Source of the DNA: Paenibacillus sp. VTT E-133291
GTDB taxonomy: Bacteria; Bacillota; Bacilli; Paenibacillales; Paenibacillaceae
DNA length: 64,000 nt
Direction of reading: 5' to 3'
Assembly: GCF_002264395.1 (NCBI RefSeq)
Contig: NZ_NFVA01000036.1
Coordinates: forward strand, 1 to 64,000
The translations under genes and the position numbers were made by a program. Each line of letters starts with the position of its first letter. Positions within the stretch are counted from its first letter, which is position 1. Shown here in pieces: positions 16,648 to 27,500 of the stretch. The notes beneath the pieces are model-generated. The model was not told the DNA's origin. It searched no databases and saw nothing but the letters and a program-made list of their open reading frames with translations.

Positions 16648-18180
16648 CTATTGATTTTTATTTTCATTTTTATAAACAGAGGGTACTACCCCTGCAATCA
16701 ACTTGAATTTATCTATAAAATAGTCTGTATTTGAGAAGCCCACCTGCACAGCGATATCCGATATTTTCAACTGCGTTCGTTTAAGCAGACTTTTGGCTTC
16801 CTCAATCCTTTTACCATTTAAATATTCACAAAAGCCCTGACCCGTTTGTTTCCTGAACAGCTGTCCCAAATAGGTAGAATTGATATGAAATTGTCGTGCT
16901 AAATCCTGAAGCTTCAGCTTATTCCGATATTCACAATCCACATACTGAATCACCTTGTAAATCGTATTTTGTTCATTCTGCTGCTCTAGATCAGATAGAT
17001 AGACTGTCGCCAACATACACAGGCTTTGAACATAGCGGCTTAATACCAAATAGTCATTTAGTTCGCCTAGATTTCCATACTCTTGCTGTAGCTTTATCAT
17101 CATCGTATCAGGGGCACCATTCATTTGAGCTATCAGTGTACAGATCGTTAGCTCCAAATGAGCCACTTGAGCTTGCACGACCTCGATCGTCAACAGATTC
17201 TCTACGAAAGAAGCGAACGTTTCTTTTATACATGGCTGTATCTGCTCTACATCATTCGCTAGTACCTTATCCAGCAGCAGTTTGAAGTGATCCTCATGGT
17301 GTTCCTTCTTCTTTAGGGTCCTAAGCTCACAATAATAAAAGATCCCATTCTTCTGCTGATGTTTTTTTCGTTTCCATACATCAAGAGCTTGCGTATAGAT
17401 TTCTCGAATCGAGCAGATCCCAATCATTCTAGTACTAATTGCTAGGAGGACCGGTTCATGAAATTGTTCAGTGATATCCGACCGAATTTGGTTGATGATC
17501 GCATCCAGACTCTCATTATCAATAGAAGCAGATTCAAGGATGATACCTGTTCTTCCCGATCGATCTTGAAAGAAATTAGTACATTCCTTAGGAAAATAGT
17601 CGACGATACGTGGATGGAATGGATTCATAGACGTGGCTGGTTCGATAAGGATACACATTAACTCTGCATTTGCATGAAGCTTCAACGTGGTCTGGGTTAG
17701 AAGCTCTAAATTTTCGTTATACTCGCCTTGAATTAGGCGGTTGACGATATTGTTTACAATAAAGAATTGTTTCTTATCAAACTCTTCCTTGGAAGCGATT
17801 TCATTTCGGATTACAGGCGTAATCCTGCTTAATAAGGACTCTATTTCATCATCATCAATAGGTTTTAATAAATAGTCATTCACTCGTTGTTGCAATGCCG
17901 TACGTGCATATTTAAAGTCGTCATACCCGGTCAACACCACAAATTTCGGGGGCATTGTCATGACTTCATTCAACTGTGCGATTAGCTCTAGTCCGTTTAT
18001 AACCGGCATATTAATGTCCGTTAAGACCAATTCCGGTTTATATTCTTGTATAAGTTTCATCGCTTCTGAGCCATTTTGAGCTTCAGCACACACTTCAAAA
18101 CCGTATTTACCCCAGTCTATCATCGTTCTCAGCCCTTCAAGTACCCAGGGCTCATCATCTACGATCAGAACCTTCAACAT
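16648..18180 (-). CDS. AraC-type response regulator (YesN family), second of two
   Basis: A receiver domain with VDDEPW and Asp55 in LTDINMP, a long linker, and a C-terminal AraC helix-turn-helix (KLQDLARQFHINSTYLGQLF; KISDIAVQVGFSNTDYFIDKF). The length is 510 aa. GGAG lies 8 nt before the ATG. It is the first gene of a regulator-kinase-regulator unit, 25 nt before the kinase. It is clearly a paralogue of the regulator at 13263-14801 but with a quite different middle region, so the two may bind different promoters. Either could be the true partner of the kinase. Confidence 0.92.
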   Translation of the reverse strand: MLKVLIVDDEPWVLEGLRTMIDWGKYGFEVCAEAQNGSEAMKLIQEYKPELVLTDINMPVINGLELIAQLNEVMTMPPKFVVLTGYDDFKYARTALQQRVNDYLLKPIDDDEIESLLSRITPVIRNEIASKEEFDKKQFFIVNNIVNRLIQGEYNENLELLTQTTLKLHANAELMCILIEPATSMNPFHPRIVDYFPKECTNFFQDRSGRTGIILESASIDNESLDAIINQIRSDITEQFHEPVLLAISTRMIGICSIREIYTQALDVWKRKKHQQKNGIFYYCELRTLKKKEHHEDHFKLLLDKVLANDVEQIQPCIKETFASFVENLLTIEVVQAQVAHLELTICTLIAQMNGAPDTMMIKLQQEYGNLGELNDYLVLSRYVQSLCMLATVYLSDLEQQNEQNTIYKVIQYVDCEYRNKLKLQDLARQFHINSTYLGQLFRKQTGQGFCEYLNGKRIEEAKSLLKRTQLKISDIAVQVGFSNTDYFIDKFKLIAGVVPSVYKNENKNQ

Positions 18181-18322
18181 AATCTTCGCTCCAATCTTCT
18201 TAAACTATGGCTGCGTTTTCTTATGAAAATATATATTATGCTATCATAATTGGATATTCTTGTGAATTAATAAATTTCCCTTCTTTTGCTTGGACTAGTA
18301 TTATTCCCCTTATAAAAACAAC

Positions 18323-18356
18323 AAAAAAACGATGTACCCAGACTTCAGACACATCG
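18323..18356 (-). terminator. Intrinsic terminator of ada
   Basis: On the minus strand CGATGT and ACATCG pair around a 15-nt loop and are followed by seven T, 21 nt after the ada stop. The stretch from here to 18180 holds no recognisable gene. Confidence 0.65.
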
Positions 18357-18376
18357 AAAAAGTACACTTTTAGTTG

Positions 18377-19438
18377 CTATTCTACCTTTGAACTAAGGTT
18401 GTTCTCATGATGGATGAACCATTCTTTTCTTGCAATGCCGCCGCCATAGCCCCCTAATTCACCAGTACTATTGATCACCCGATGACACGGAACTAAGATT
18501 GATAATTGATTCGCTCCATTAGCCCTTGCTACGGCGCGGCAAGCAGCAGGATTGTTAATTTTCTCTGCAAGCTCCTTGTAAGAGACCGTTTGTCCTACAG
18601 GAATTCTCCGAAGTTCATTCCATACCTTTTGCTGAAAATCAGAGCCAATATAACGAATCGGTGTGCTGAATTCTGTAAGTTTTCCTTCGAAATAAAGATT
18701 TAATTCCTCCTCAATCTGCGCTAGTACGGGTACATTTTCAGGCAAAATAGTTGCATTTAAGCGGGTGCGTAGTTTCTTAATTTCGTTCTCAAGCCCTTTT
18801 CGATCCACAAATTCCAGCAGTAAAAGACACTCTTCATCTGAGATCGCAAGCATAGACCCTAAGATCGTTTCTATCCAGGTACAATACAATACTTTAATCT
18901 GCTTGGAATGATTGGGGACAGTCCCCATCGTTCGTGAAAAAGCATCCCTAAACCCATTACTCGAATCGTACCCGCTGTCCAGTTGTGCGTTAATAATTGA
19001 ATCCCCATTCCTGATATGTTTGAACGCCAGCCCTAAACGTCTAGAACGTGCATATTCAATAAATGTCATTCCGAATTGCTTCTTAAATTGCCGGCGTGCT
19101 GTATTTGCACTCATGGACAGCTCAACAAAATCTTTATCGGTCCATTTTCTTTCCGGATTAAGCTCAATAGCTTCAACAAGAAGCTTAACCTCTGAAGACA
19201 TTTTCGTGGGATTGGACAAAGGCTGGCATCTTTTACAAGGTCTATACGACGCTAACAAAGCTTCTTTGGCTGTTGCAAAAAACTCGCAATTTTCTTTATA
19301 TGGCTTTTTAGCGGGACAAGTTGGCCTGCACATGATCCCTGTTGTCCTCACGCCTACGAAAAATACGCCTTCATAATTGGAGTTTTTTTCGACTAACATC
19401 TCATAATATTTATCGATTTGCTGTTTATTAGTGATCAT
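18377..19438 (-). CDS. ada: Ada: phosphotriester / O6-methylguanine-DNA methyltransferase and regulator
   Basis: A full-length bifunctional Ada of 353 aa. The N-terminal zinc domain has Cys37, Cys41, Cys68 and Cys71; Cys37 (in GIMCRPTC) would take methyl from DNA phosphotriesters. An AraC-type helix-turn-helix follows (DKDFVELSMSANTARRQFKK; about 97-190). The C-terminal methyltransferase has the acceptor Cys318 in ILVPCHRVI. This is the fused Escherichia-type layout; in Bacillus subtilis the two activities are separate genes (adaA, adaB). It lies 18 nt downstream of a PEP-mutase-like gene and is probably co-transcribed with it. It repairs alkylated DNA and activates its own expression when methylated. 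Confidence 0.95.
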   Translation of the reverse strand: MITNKQQIDKYYEMLVEKNSNYEGVFFVGVRTTGIMCRPTCPAKKPYKENCEFFATAKEALLASYRPCKRCQPLSNPTKMSSEVKLLVEAIELNPERKWTDKDFVELSMSANTARRQFKKQFGMTFIEYARSRRLGLAFKHIRNGDSIINAQLDSGYDSSNGFRDAFSRTMGTVPNHSKQIKVLYCTWIETILGSMLAISDEECLLLLEFVDRKGLENEIKKLRTRLNATILPENVPVLAQIEEELNLYFEGKLTEFSTPIRYIGSDFQQKVWNELRRIPVGQTVSYKELAEKINNPAACRAVARANGANQLSILVPCHRVINSTGELGGYGGGIARKEWFIHHENNLSSKVE

Positions 19439-19456
19439 AGTGTCGTTAGCTCATTT

Positions 19457-20236
19457 CTAAATAATGTGCGCGGATGGCTGCAGAATGGTTCGAGCATCTT
19501 CTTGAAGATTATGCTGTGCCTGAAAGTAACTATACGGTCCATAGCTAATTCTTTTTACACCCAGCTCCTGTAATTCAGCATTTGAAATCATTCCGTCCAT
19601 CACCATGACATTTACAGGCAGTGGTGACTGCTGCACAAAATGTTCTATCAGAATTCGATCGGTAAGCCCCGGAATAAAAATCCCATCCGCTCCAGCAGCA
19701 GCGTAAGCACAGGTACGCTCTATTGCTTCATTCACTAAATCCAAAGAATGCTTCCTATTTTTGAAAAAGAGATCGGTTCTGGCATTCATAAATACACTCT
19801 TTTGAAGTTTGGCTGCCACTTGCTTTATAGTTCGAATACGATGACTTTGTTCCTCGATTGCCCATAATTCATCGTCCGGATGATTCACCTTTTGATCCTC
19901 GAAATTGATCCCACAGATGTCTAGCTGAAATAATTGTTCCATGTTATTGGCTAAGGACTCTGCATCTACAGCATACCCACCCTCAATATCTACCGTCAAT
20001 GGCATCGATACATATTCTGCTATTCTTGAAACATACCACAGCAGCTGCTCAAATGAGAGCTGTTCACCATCCGAATATCCCCATGCGTCCGCCATAGCGA
20101 AGCTACTTGTAGCTATAGCCTGTGAACCCGCTTTCTCTATCGCTTTAGCCGAAGCTACATCCCAGCAGTTATACAGCATTAGCGGTTTTTCTTGATCGTG
20201 CAAAGACTTAAAATAGTCATAGTCATTTCGGTTCAT
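19457..20236 (-). CDS. PEP mutase / isocitrate lyase superfamily protein
   Basis: A single (beta/alpha)8 barrel of 259 aa. Motifs YNCWDVASAKAIEKAG, the metal-binding acids in LTVDIEGGYA, CGINFEDQ and FMNARTDLFF place it in the isocitrate lyase / PEP phosphonomutase superfamily. This subset, often annotated as carboxyvinyl-carboxyphosphonate phosphorylmutase-like, usually cleaves or forms C-C bonds on 2-oxo or malate-type acids. The catalytic KKCGH-type loop of true isocitrate lyase is not seen, and the protein is much shorter. GGAG lies 10 nt upstream. It precedes ada by 18 nt; a link to alkylation response is possible but unproven, and the substrate is unknown. Confidence 0.85.
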   Translation of the reverse strand: MNRNDYDYFKSLHDQEKPLMLYNCWDVASAKAIEKAGSQAIATSSFAMADAWGYSDGEQLSFEQLLWYVSRIAEYVSMPLTVDIEGGYAVDAESLANNMEQLFQLDICGINFEDQKVNHPDDELWAIEEQSHRIRTIKQVAAKLQKSVFMNARTDLFFKNRKHSLDLVNEAIERTCAYAAAGADGIFIPGLTDRILIEHFVQQSPLPVNVMVMDGMISNAELQELGVKRISYGPYSYFQAQHNLQEDARTILQPSAHII

Positions 20237-20324
20237 CAGTGGTCATCTCCATTAAATAGAATAGCACCACTATATAATAGCCGTTGATCCGCCATACCAG
20301 AAAAATTAACACCAATCTTTTTCT

Positions 20325-20388
20325 GCAAAAAAAAAACACCGATTGATGATCTCATCCTATAAGGACCTGATCATATCTTCGATGCTAG
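20325..20388 (-). terminator. Intrinsic terminator of the DMT transporter gene
   Basis: An imperfect stem (ATCGAAGATATGATCAGG region with GATGAGATCATCAATCGGTG) is followed by a run of more than ten T on the minus strand, downstream of the gene ending at 20410. Confidence 0.65.
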
Positions 20389-20409
20389 TTTACAGTTTAA
20401 AGTTCTGCC

Positions 20410-21330
20410 TTACGGAGTGACGGTTTTGGAGGATCGTTTGGGTGACTTTTTCCCTGTTCGCATCGGTATGATTTGTGGTGCAGAAATTCCGATCAGAACA
20501 ACGAAAATTCCAACCCAGCGAAGTAGAGATACCTCTTCTTGCAGGACTAACACGGAGGCTACTACAGCTGCCGGTAACTCCGCCGCACCAAGAATCGTTC
20601 CCAGACCTGATCCCAGCTTCGGAACACCGATAGAAAAGAAAAGTACAGGAATAACTATACCAAGCAACCCCAAAGGAAGACCATACTTCCAAAGTCCGTC
20701 TGTAAGTGCTCCGTCATAAATAAAGGAAGGGGAAAAAACAACCATAATAATAATCATTGCACTTGTAGTCATATACAAGCTTTTATTCACAGCAGGTACC
20801 TGCGTAGCCACTCTCCCACTGACAAAAATATAAAAGGCAAACGACACCGCAGACATCAAACCGAAAACAATACCACTCGTAGTCATTTCGCCTACACTAG
20901 GTTCTAGAATCCCCCCAGCTAATATGGTTCCTATCAAAAGGATAACCATTGAAATTATTTTCTCTCGACTAGGCCATTTTCTATCTACAACAGCCTCCAG
21001 AATCACACCAATCCAAGTAAATTGGAATAAGAGAACAATCGCAATCGAAGCAGGTAATTGTTCAACGGCAAACCCATAGAAAATACCCGTCATACTAATG
21101 GTAATCCCCGCGCCTAATAACGAAGCACCGACCTTTAATCCGAGTTTTTTTCGGGAAAATAAAACAACTAACAAGAGCAGCATGCACCATCCAAAAAAGT
21201 ATTGCGACCCGACCAGTTGCTGCATTCTAAATCCATCGTTCATTCCAAGCTTAACGATCGTAGACAGCGATCCATAACTACATGCTCCTATAAATACTAG
21301 TAAAGCATATTTGAGTAACTTCATATTCAT
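20410..21330 (-). CDS. DMT-superfamily transporter (two EamA domains)
   Basis: A 306-aa inner-membrane protein with about ten hydrophobic helices arranged as two EamA repeats; for example ITISMTGIFYGFAVEQLPASIAIVLL ends the first repeat and GTILGAAELPAAVVASVLVLQEEVSL is in the second. It has the positive C-terminus GKKSPKRSSK. AAAGGAAAG precedes the ATG. DMT proteins of this kind export amino acids, metabolites or drugs; nothing in the sequence fixes the substrate. It is monocistronic: a strong terminator lies upstream and another downstream. Confidence 0.88.
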   Translation of the reverse strand: MNMKLLKYALLVFIGACSYGSLSTIVKLGMNDGFRMQQLVGSQYFFGWCMLLLLVVLFSRKKLGLKVGASLLGAGITISMTGIFYGFAVEQLPASIAIVLLFQFTWIGVILEAVVDRKWPSREKIISMVILLIGTILAGGILEPSVGEMTTSGIVFGLMSAVSFAFYIFVSGRVATQVPAVNKSLYMTTSAMIIIMVVFSPSFIYDGALTDGLWKYGLPLGLLGIVIPVLFFSIGVPKLGSGLGTILGAAELPAAVVASVLVLQEEVSLLRWVGIFVVLIGISAPQIIPMRTGKKSPKRSSKTVTP

Positions 21331-21385
21331 CGTAATCTTCTTTCCTTTCTGTTGAACCGTCCTATTGAGCCGTCCAAATCACATA

Positions 21386-21420
21386 ATAAAGCCCCTTGTC
21401 ATCGAAATGACAAGGGGCGA
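21386..21420 (-). terminator. Strong intrinsic terminator of the pectin operon
   Basis: A perfect 13-bp stem (GCCCCTTGTCATT with AATGACAAGGGGC pattern) with a very short loop, then TTTATT on the minus strand. It lies about 130 nt after the giant surface enzyme gene. Confidence 0.85.
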
Positions 21421-21547
21421 CTGAAACCAAAGAATACATCTTTGACAAAATTCCGCCACTCCATCCACTGGATAGAGTTTGGTTTATTTACTTATAACAA
21501 TACGAATTATAATATGATAAATCACACAGGGTGTCAACTTGAAATGT

Positions 21548-24500
21548 TTACAATAACTGAAACAACCGATACACAATCACTGCTGCCTGAGCCCGAGTAG
21601 CATGTGCTTTAGGTGCAAAGCTGTCCTTGCCAACTCCTTGAATGATGTTTGCACCTCTCATAGATTGAACAGCCTCTAGCGCATAGCCCGAAATACCAGA
21701 TGCATCAGTAAAAATAGCTGACTCGCCTAACCCCGTTACCGGAAGCTTGGCGACTTGTGCCGCACGATAGGCCATCAATGCCATTTCCTCACGGCTGATG
21801 GATTCATTGGCACCGAAAGTACCATCAGGTCTGCCCTGAACAATACCAAGCTTCGCGGCGGCAGCAACAGAGCTATAGTACCAGTCATTCAGCGCCACAT
21901 CCTGGAATGTACTTACTGCGCTGGCATCATCCAGTTCAAGAGCCAGCATCAGCATCTTCAGGAACTGTGCCCGAGTTACATCCAGCTGTGGTCCGAAGTT
22001 ATGATCTCCTACTCCCTGCAGAATTTCTCTGGCTGCAAGAGCATGAATACTGTTTTGTGCCCAACCTAGTCCAGCGATATCATTAAAAGAATTCTCTGCA
22101 TACCCTACTGTAAATCTGCTGGAATCCTCTGGTCTAAACATCATCTGCCCTATTCCTGCGTTGTATTGGGAGTTTCTAACGACTTCCATTGTCCCATCTG
22201 CACGAATTTGGTAAATTACTATTTGCTCTACTTCCGAAGTCGTCTTTGGTTTGAAATCCAATCCTACCTTCAGTCCACGTCCAAAACTATCAAATCGCTT
22301 ACCATCAACAAAGAATGTGAATTCATAAATATCCCCGACATCGGTCTGAAGTACCAGTGTCTTTGCATCCACTCTGCCTACTACAAGCTTAATATTCGAA
22401 GCGTCAGAAACAGCCATTGCACGAAGCAGATCAGCATTTATTCTGAAGGTGGACAGACCCATATCTATTTCCAATGACTGCATACCATTTGTTGCAGCTT
22501 GTGCCAGTTCATGAGCTGGTAGGGTCAGTTCAACCACCGAGCTGTCCGCGGATGGCTTCACTTCAATGCTTAACCCTCCGCTCTGCATCGAGTTTATGGC
22601 TTGCTGTAGAATAGTCGCCGTGATCTTCGCAACAGCCTTGCCCTTCGTATCTGCTGTCACAGAAAGAATGACTCTCCCTGCGTTCACTGCTGCTTCCGGT
22701 AATTTCTTCGGCTCCACTGTTGATGATGAAGACGTATCCCCTGATTCTGAAATCTGAGTATCCGCAATAATCTCAATAGACATTATACCTGCAACATCTG
22801 AGCCATCTTTGGCCGTCGCTTTCACAGTTACTTTACCCGCTGCTATAGCGCTGAGCAGACCAGCATCCGTAATGGATGCGCGCTCAGCCGCAGATCCATC
22901 CTCATTGACCACCGACCATATGACCGAGGGATCTGATGCATGTTCTGGTAGGACCGTAGCCAGCAGCTGCAGGGTCTCCCCTTTTTTAATTCGGCTCACA
23001 TTGTCTTTGGTTGCCACTTTAATTTCCAAGACTGATATCGGAATGATTCGAACAATGGACTGTGCCTCGTGCAGAATGTCGAATTCGCCATCTGCGTTCG
23101 AGCCGCGGAATGAGATAAATCCAAGCGGTACAGCCATTTCACTGGTCATCTTCTTGGCCTTAAAGATCATTTCCACGAATTCTGCATCGTCAGTCAGGAC
23201 ATTCTCTGCCTTGGTCCCGGTTATACTAACTCTTATTAGACCTGGAGTTTCTTGTTCAATATGAGTAATTCTCAATTCATCAGGTATAGTCTGGACGGAT
23301 ACAAATTCTACACCCGTTGCATCGAATTCCAGCTTAAAGTCTACAGCATATACTTCTTTGTAGACGGAAGTAGTTACATTCGTGAGCCCGACACGATAAG
23401 CAAACGCTTGACCTGACGATACGGTAACAGGTCCTTTCAGCGTTGCAACAGGTAATTCTGCTATAGGTTCACCTTGACCACTGATGTTGATCTCTAGACT
23501 TCCTGTCACTCCACTGCCATCCGCCGCTCGTGCAGTCACTTGAATCGTCCCGTTTTTTCTGGCTGTAAGCAAACCATTCTCATCAATAACCGCCTTATCC
23601 GTAGAGGTTATACCATCAGAATCAGTCACAGCCCAGCTAACATTAGGATTCGTCGCATTCTCTGGAAGAACAGAAGCTGCCAGCTGCAAAACCCCACCCT
23701 CTGAATCAATGCTGCTGGCTCCATCTTTACTCTTTACTGTAATTGAAGACACATGTATCGCAGGAAGCTGTGCTTGATTGACCAAGATTGTTGATTTCTG
23801 CGGATTCCATCCATCATTCCCACCAAGAACGGCTTGAATCGTATAGGCTGCTGCCTCTTCTGTCGTTAATTGCTTAGACCAGCTATAACGTAAAGATGCG
23901 TTACCTCCCTCACCATAGCTCAAATACTCGGAGAAACGTGCTGTCTTGGATCGACCTTCATACCATTCATGCCATCCAGTCGCACGAATATGTGCATCCA
24001 TCTCCGTGTTGATGAAGATTGAGCTGCCATAATCTCTCCAGGGTCTCCCCAGATCCACTGTTCCAGCAGCTACACCATCATTCGCTGTTAGCTGATTGTT
24101 GATGAACACATAGCCTGGCTTACCTGATTCAGTGGAAGGTGCAGTAACATAACCAGCACCTGCACTTTGTATCACATTATTCTCAAATACCGCAGGAGAA
24201 TTACCGAAAATGAAATCTACCGTACCTTGAATATGGCTGTCGACGAAATAGGCTCTCCCCTTATCCGCGAACAGGGTATCCTGATATCCAAGAAGCTTCA
24301 CATTCCGGTATACACCCCGGTCCCCTTCAGCATACAAAGCAACTGCCTGACCAGCATTCAATCCTGCACTATTCTGAACCGTCATATTCTCCAGTGTAAA
24401 ATCTGTTGCCGCAGCTTTCAGTGTATAGCTGCCACTGGTGCCCACTTCTTTGCCATCTGAGCCGATGGTTTTGGCTGAATCTCCATTAACAAGAACGGTA

Positions 24501-27500
24501 CCCTCTCGGCTCTCCCCGATCAGGTTGATCTTCTTCTTATTAGAAGGAACTAGAACCTTCTCATTATAGATGCCGTTCTTTACCTTAATAATCGTGGTTA
24601 TGGCATTATTATCAGGCGCTGCCTGGATGGCTTCATTAATTGTCTTATAATCTCCTGCCCCATTCTGATCCACGATAATCACAGGAGCTGGAACGACATG
24701 AACCATCTCGGATGGAACACTGGCCCCCTTATCTCCGATGGCTATTACCGCATATTGATAGGCATTACCGTTGGTTAATTCTTTATCGGTATAGCCTGCT
24801 GCTTCAATCCCTTCAGCTACGACCACATAGTTTCCCCCGCTCTCCGAGCGTACAATTTGGTAGCTGCTCGCTCCATCAGCTGCGCTCCAGATTAGACGAA
24901 CTTCATTGTTGCCCGGCTCTGCCATAACTTCTTGTGGAGCCTGCGGCTGACCGAAGTTCTGGTATGAAACCGCTGGGGTAACAGCTGAGTCCAGACTACT
25001 ACGGGTACCGTCTGTAGCCTGGACCTTGTAATAATACGGCGTGCCGTTTACTGTCTTGCGGTCAATAAAGCTTGTGCCGCTTATATCAGCACCAAGCACT
25101 TCATAAGGTCCGTTCGAAGATAAAGCACGTTTAACTATATACTGGCTCGCATCCTCGATCACTGCCCAACTCAATGTCATCGCACCATCACCAGCTTGAA
25201 TGGAAACCACCGGCGTTTCCAAAGGAGCTGCCGGAGTGGCAATAACAGGCTCCGACGCTTTGCCTTCTCCGGCAACATTTGTCGCCGATACAACATACCG
25301 ATAGGCATGCCCGTTGGTTAGTCCTCCAATACGATAAGTTGTTCCGACGATGTCTTTTACCACAGTTTCATAGCTGCTTATGGCTTCATTCCACTTCTTG
25401 ATAGAATAGCTTGCTGCATTCTCCACCACATCCCAGCTCAGATCTAGCTGAGTATTCCGACTTACAGCAGCAAGTGACTCTGGCGCTGGCAATTTCACCG
25501 CAAGTGAGGATGGGATAACCCTAATTTCATTAGAATTCCCTGATTCACCCGTAGGCGCCATCGCGGAGATCACATAATAATAAGTAGTTTCATTAGTTAC
25601 TTCTGTATCAATATATGATGTCTCTGTAATAGCACTGGCTATGGTATCGTAAGGCCCCCCACTCGTAAGGCTTCTCTTAATATTGTAAGAAGTCGCACCT
25701 TCAAGAATAGGCCATTTCAGCTGAGCTGCTTCGTTCCCTGGGAGACCTGTCAAACCAAGTGGCGTTTTGATCGGTTCAACATACACTTTAAGATTATCTA
25801 AATAATAATGACCTTTTCCTCCACCCGGCGTCTTGGACAAAATACGCCCAATACCATAGCTGGCAAAATTCGTAGTTGTAAAAGGAAATGCGCCGGCAAG
25901 CTGATTATCGATGTATACCTCAACTTTATCATTTTTCACATCGACCTTCAGCTTAAGGTTATACCACTGATTTAATGAATAGGAACTCATCAGTTGATGA
26001 TACTGGCTGCCTCCTCTGCTCATAGTTAATGTAAATTTGCTCGAATCCTCTGGAAGCGTTGGCTTTCTGCTCTCGATAGAGAACGCCGTTTTGGTTCCGT
26101 CTGTACTCTGGGCTTGAAGGAATATTGAGGTTCCCGATTCTGCCGCAAACATAAAGTCAGTATCAATGACTAACGCACCCGTAATGGGTACGAATTTACG
26201 GATAAACTGCACATTGCCGTTTGCTGCATCATACACATCCAGTACTTTGGCTGAGGTATTGCCCTTACTGCCGGATGGTGTGGCAGATACAATAACCTTT
26301 TGCGTTTCGGTCTGTGGTTTCGGAGTGACCTCATAATATTCAGGAGTCACACCCACGTCGACCTGCTCATAGTCCTCATCTACGTAATAAATATTCCCAG
26401 CCTCACCGTTAGGCGCAGCGCTAGCCTCCATGGAATCGAAGCTTTCTCCAAGCTCATTCACCGCACTAACTACGTAATAATAGGTTTTCCCTGGGCTCAA
26501 TCCAGAATCCTTATACTGGCTATCTAGGACATCTGTGCGGATCGTCTTGTAGGGACCACCTGAAACCTCACTACGTTTAACACTATACGACTGAGCAGTT
26601 TCTACCGTCTCCCAGTCCAGCTTCACCTTCTCCTCGCCTGCTGTTGCCGTAAGTACACGAGGAGCACTCGGAAACTTATCCCCAAGCGAATTTAGCTCCA
26701 CACCACTGAAGACAGAAGTATTATATCTGTTAACCTTGTTGTCTACTTTTGCTGCATCGGCTCCAAGACCAAAATAAACCGTGTCACTAAGACCAAGACT
26801 TACTGTACCGACCTTACTCCAAGTTAACTTATCTGGTGATATTAGGCCCGTCACTTCATTACCAAGACGAACCAATTTAACCCAATAAGGCGTATTGATG
26901 AAGCTTTCTGGCTCGGTTTTTATTACCTTGGCCCCTTCAGTAGAACGTGTAATTAGAACGCCTTTCTTGCCATATTTAACATAAGGGATCGCCAGCAAAG
27001 CCATCTTGGCATTATCCTTGAGGCTATCACGAATCATGACTCCTGCTTTCGCATAATCATCAGTCGGTGTCACGGAATCAATTTTTGCGATAATTTCTCC
27101 GTTGCCTTTCAGGGTTTGATAAGCAAAGTGAAAGTTATCAACCGCGCTTTCGCTTTCCGAAGTTGCTCCGATAAGTCCAGCCGACTTGAGCGTGATTTTG
27201 CCACTCTCCGGATGAAGTGTGGTCTGTCCGGCAATCCCTGGATGGCCAATATCCACTGACGTCCACGGGAGCGTAGAGCCTATTGTATTAACATGAATAG
27301 CCACGTTATCCGATTGTGTCTTAAGACCCTTATGGTCTATGGCCTGAACAACGAGGTAATGGGTCCCGTCTTGAACATTGTTCCAATCGAAACTGTAAGG
27401 TGCAGTGAGATCTTCCCCTAGCTTCACACCATTTACAATAAACTCCACTTTAGCAATTCCATCGCTATCACTCGCAGAAGCAGTTACGTTCACCTTACTA

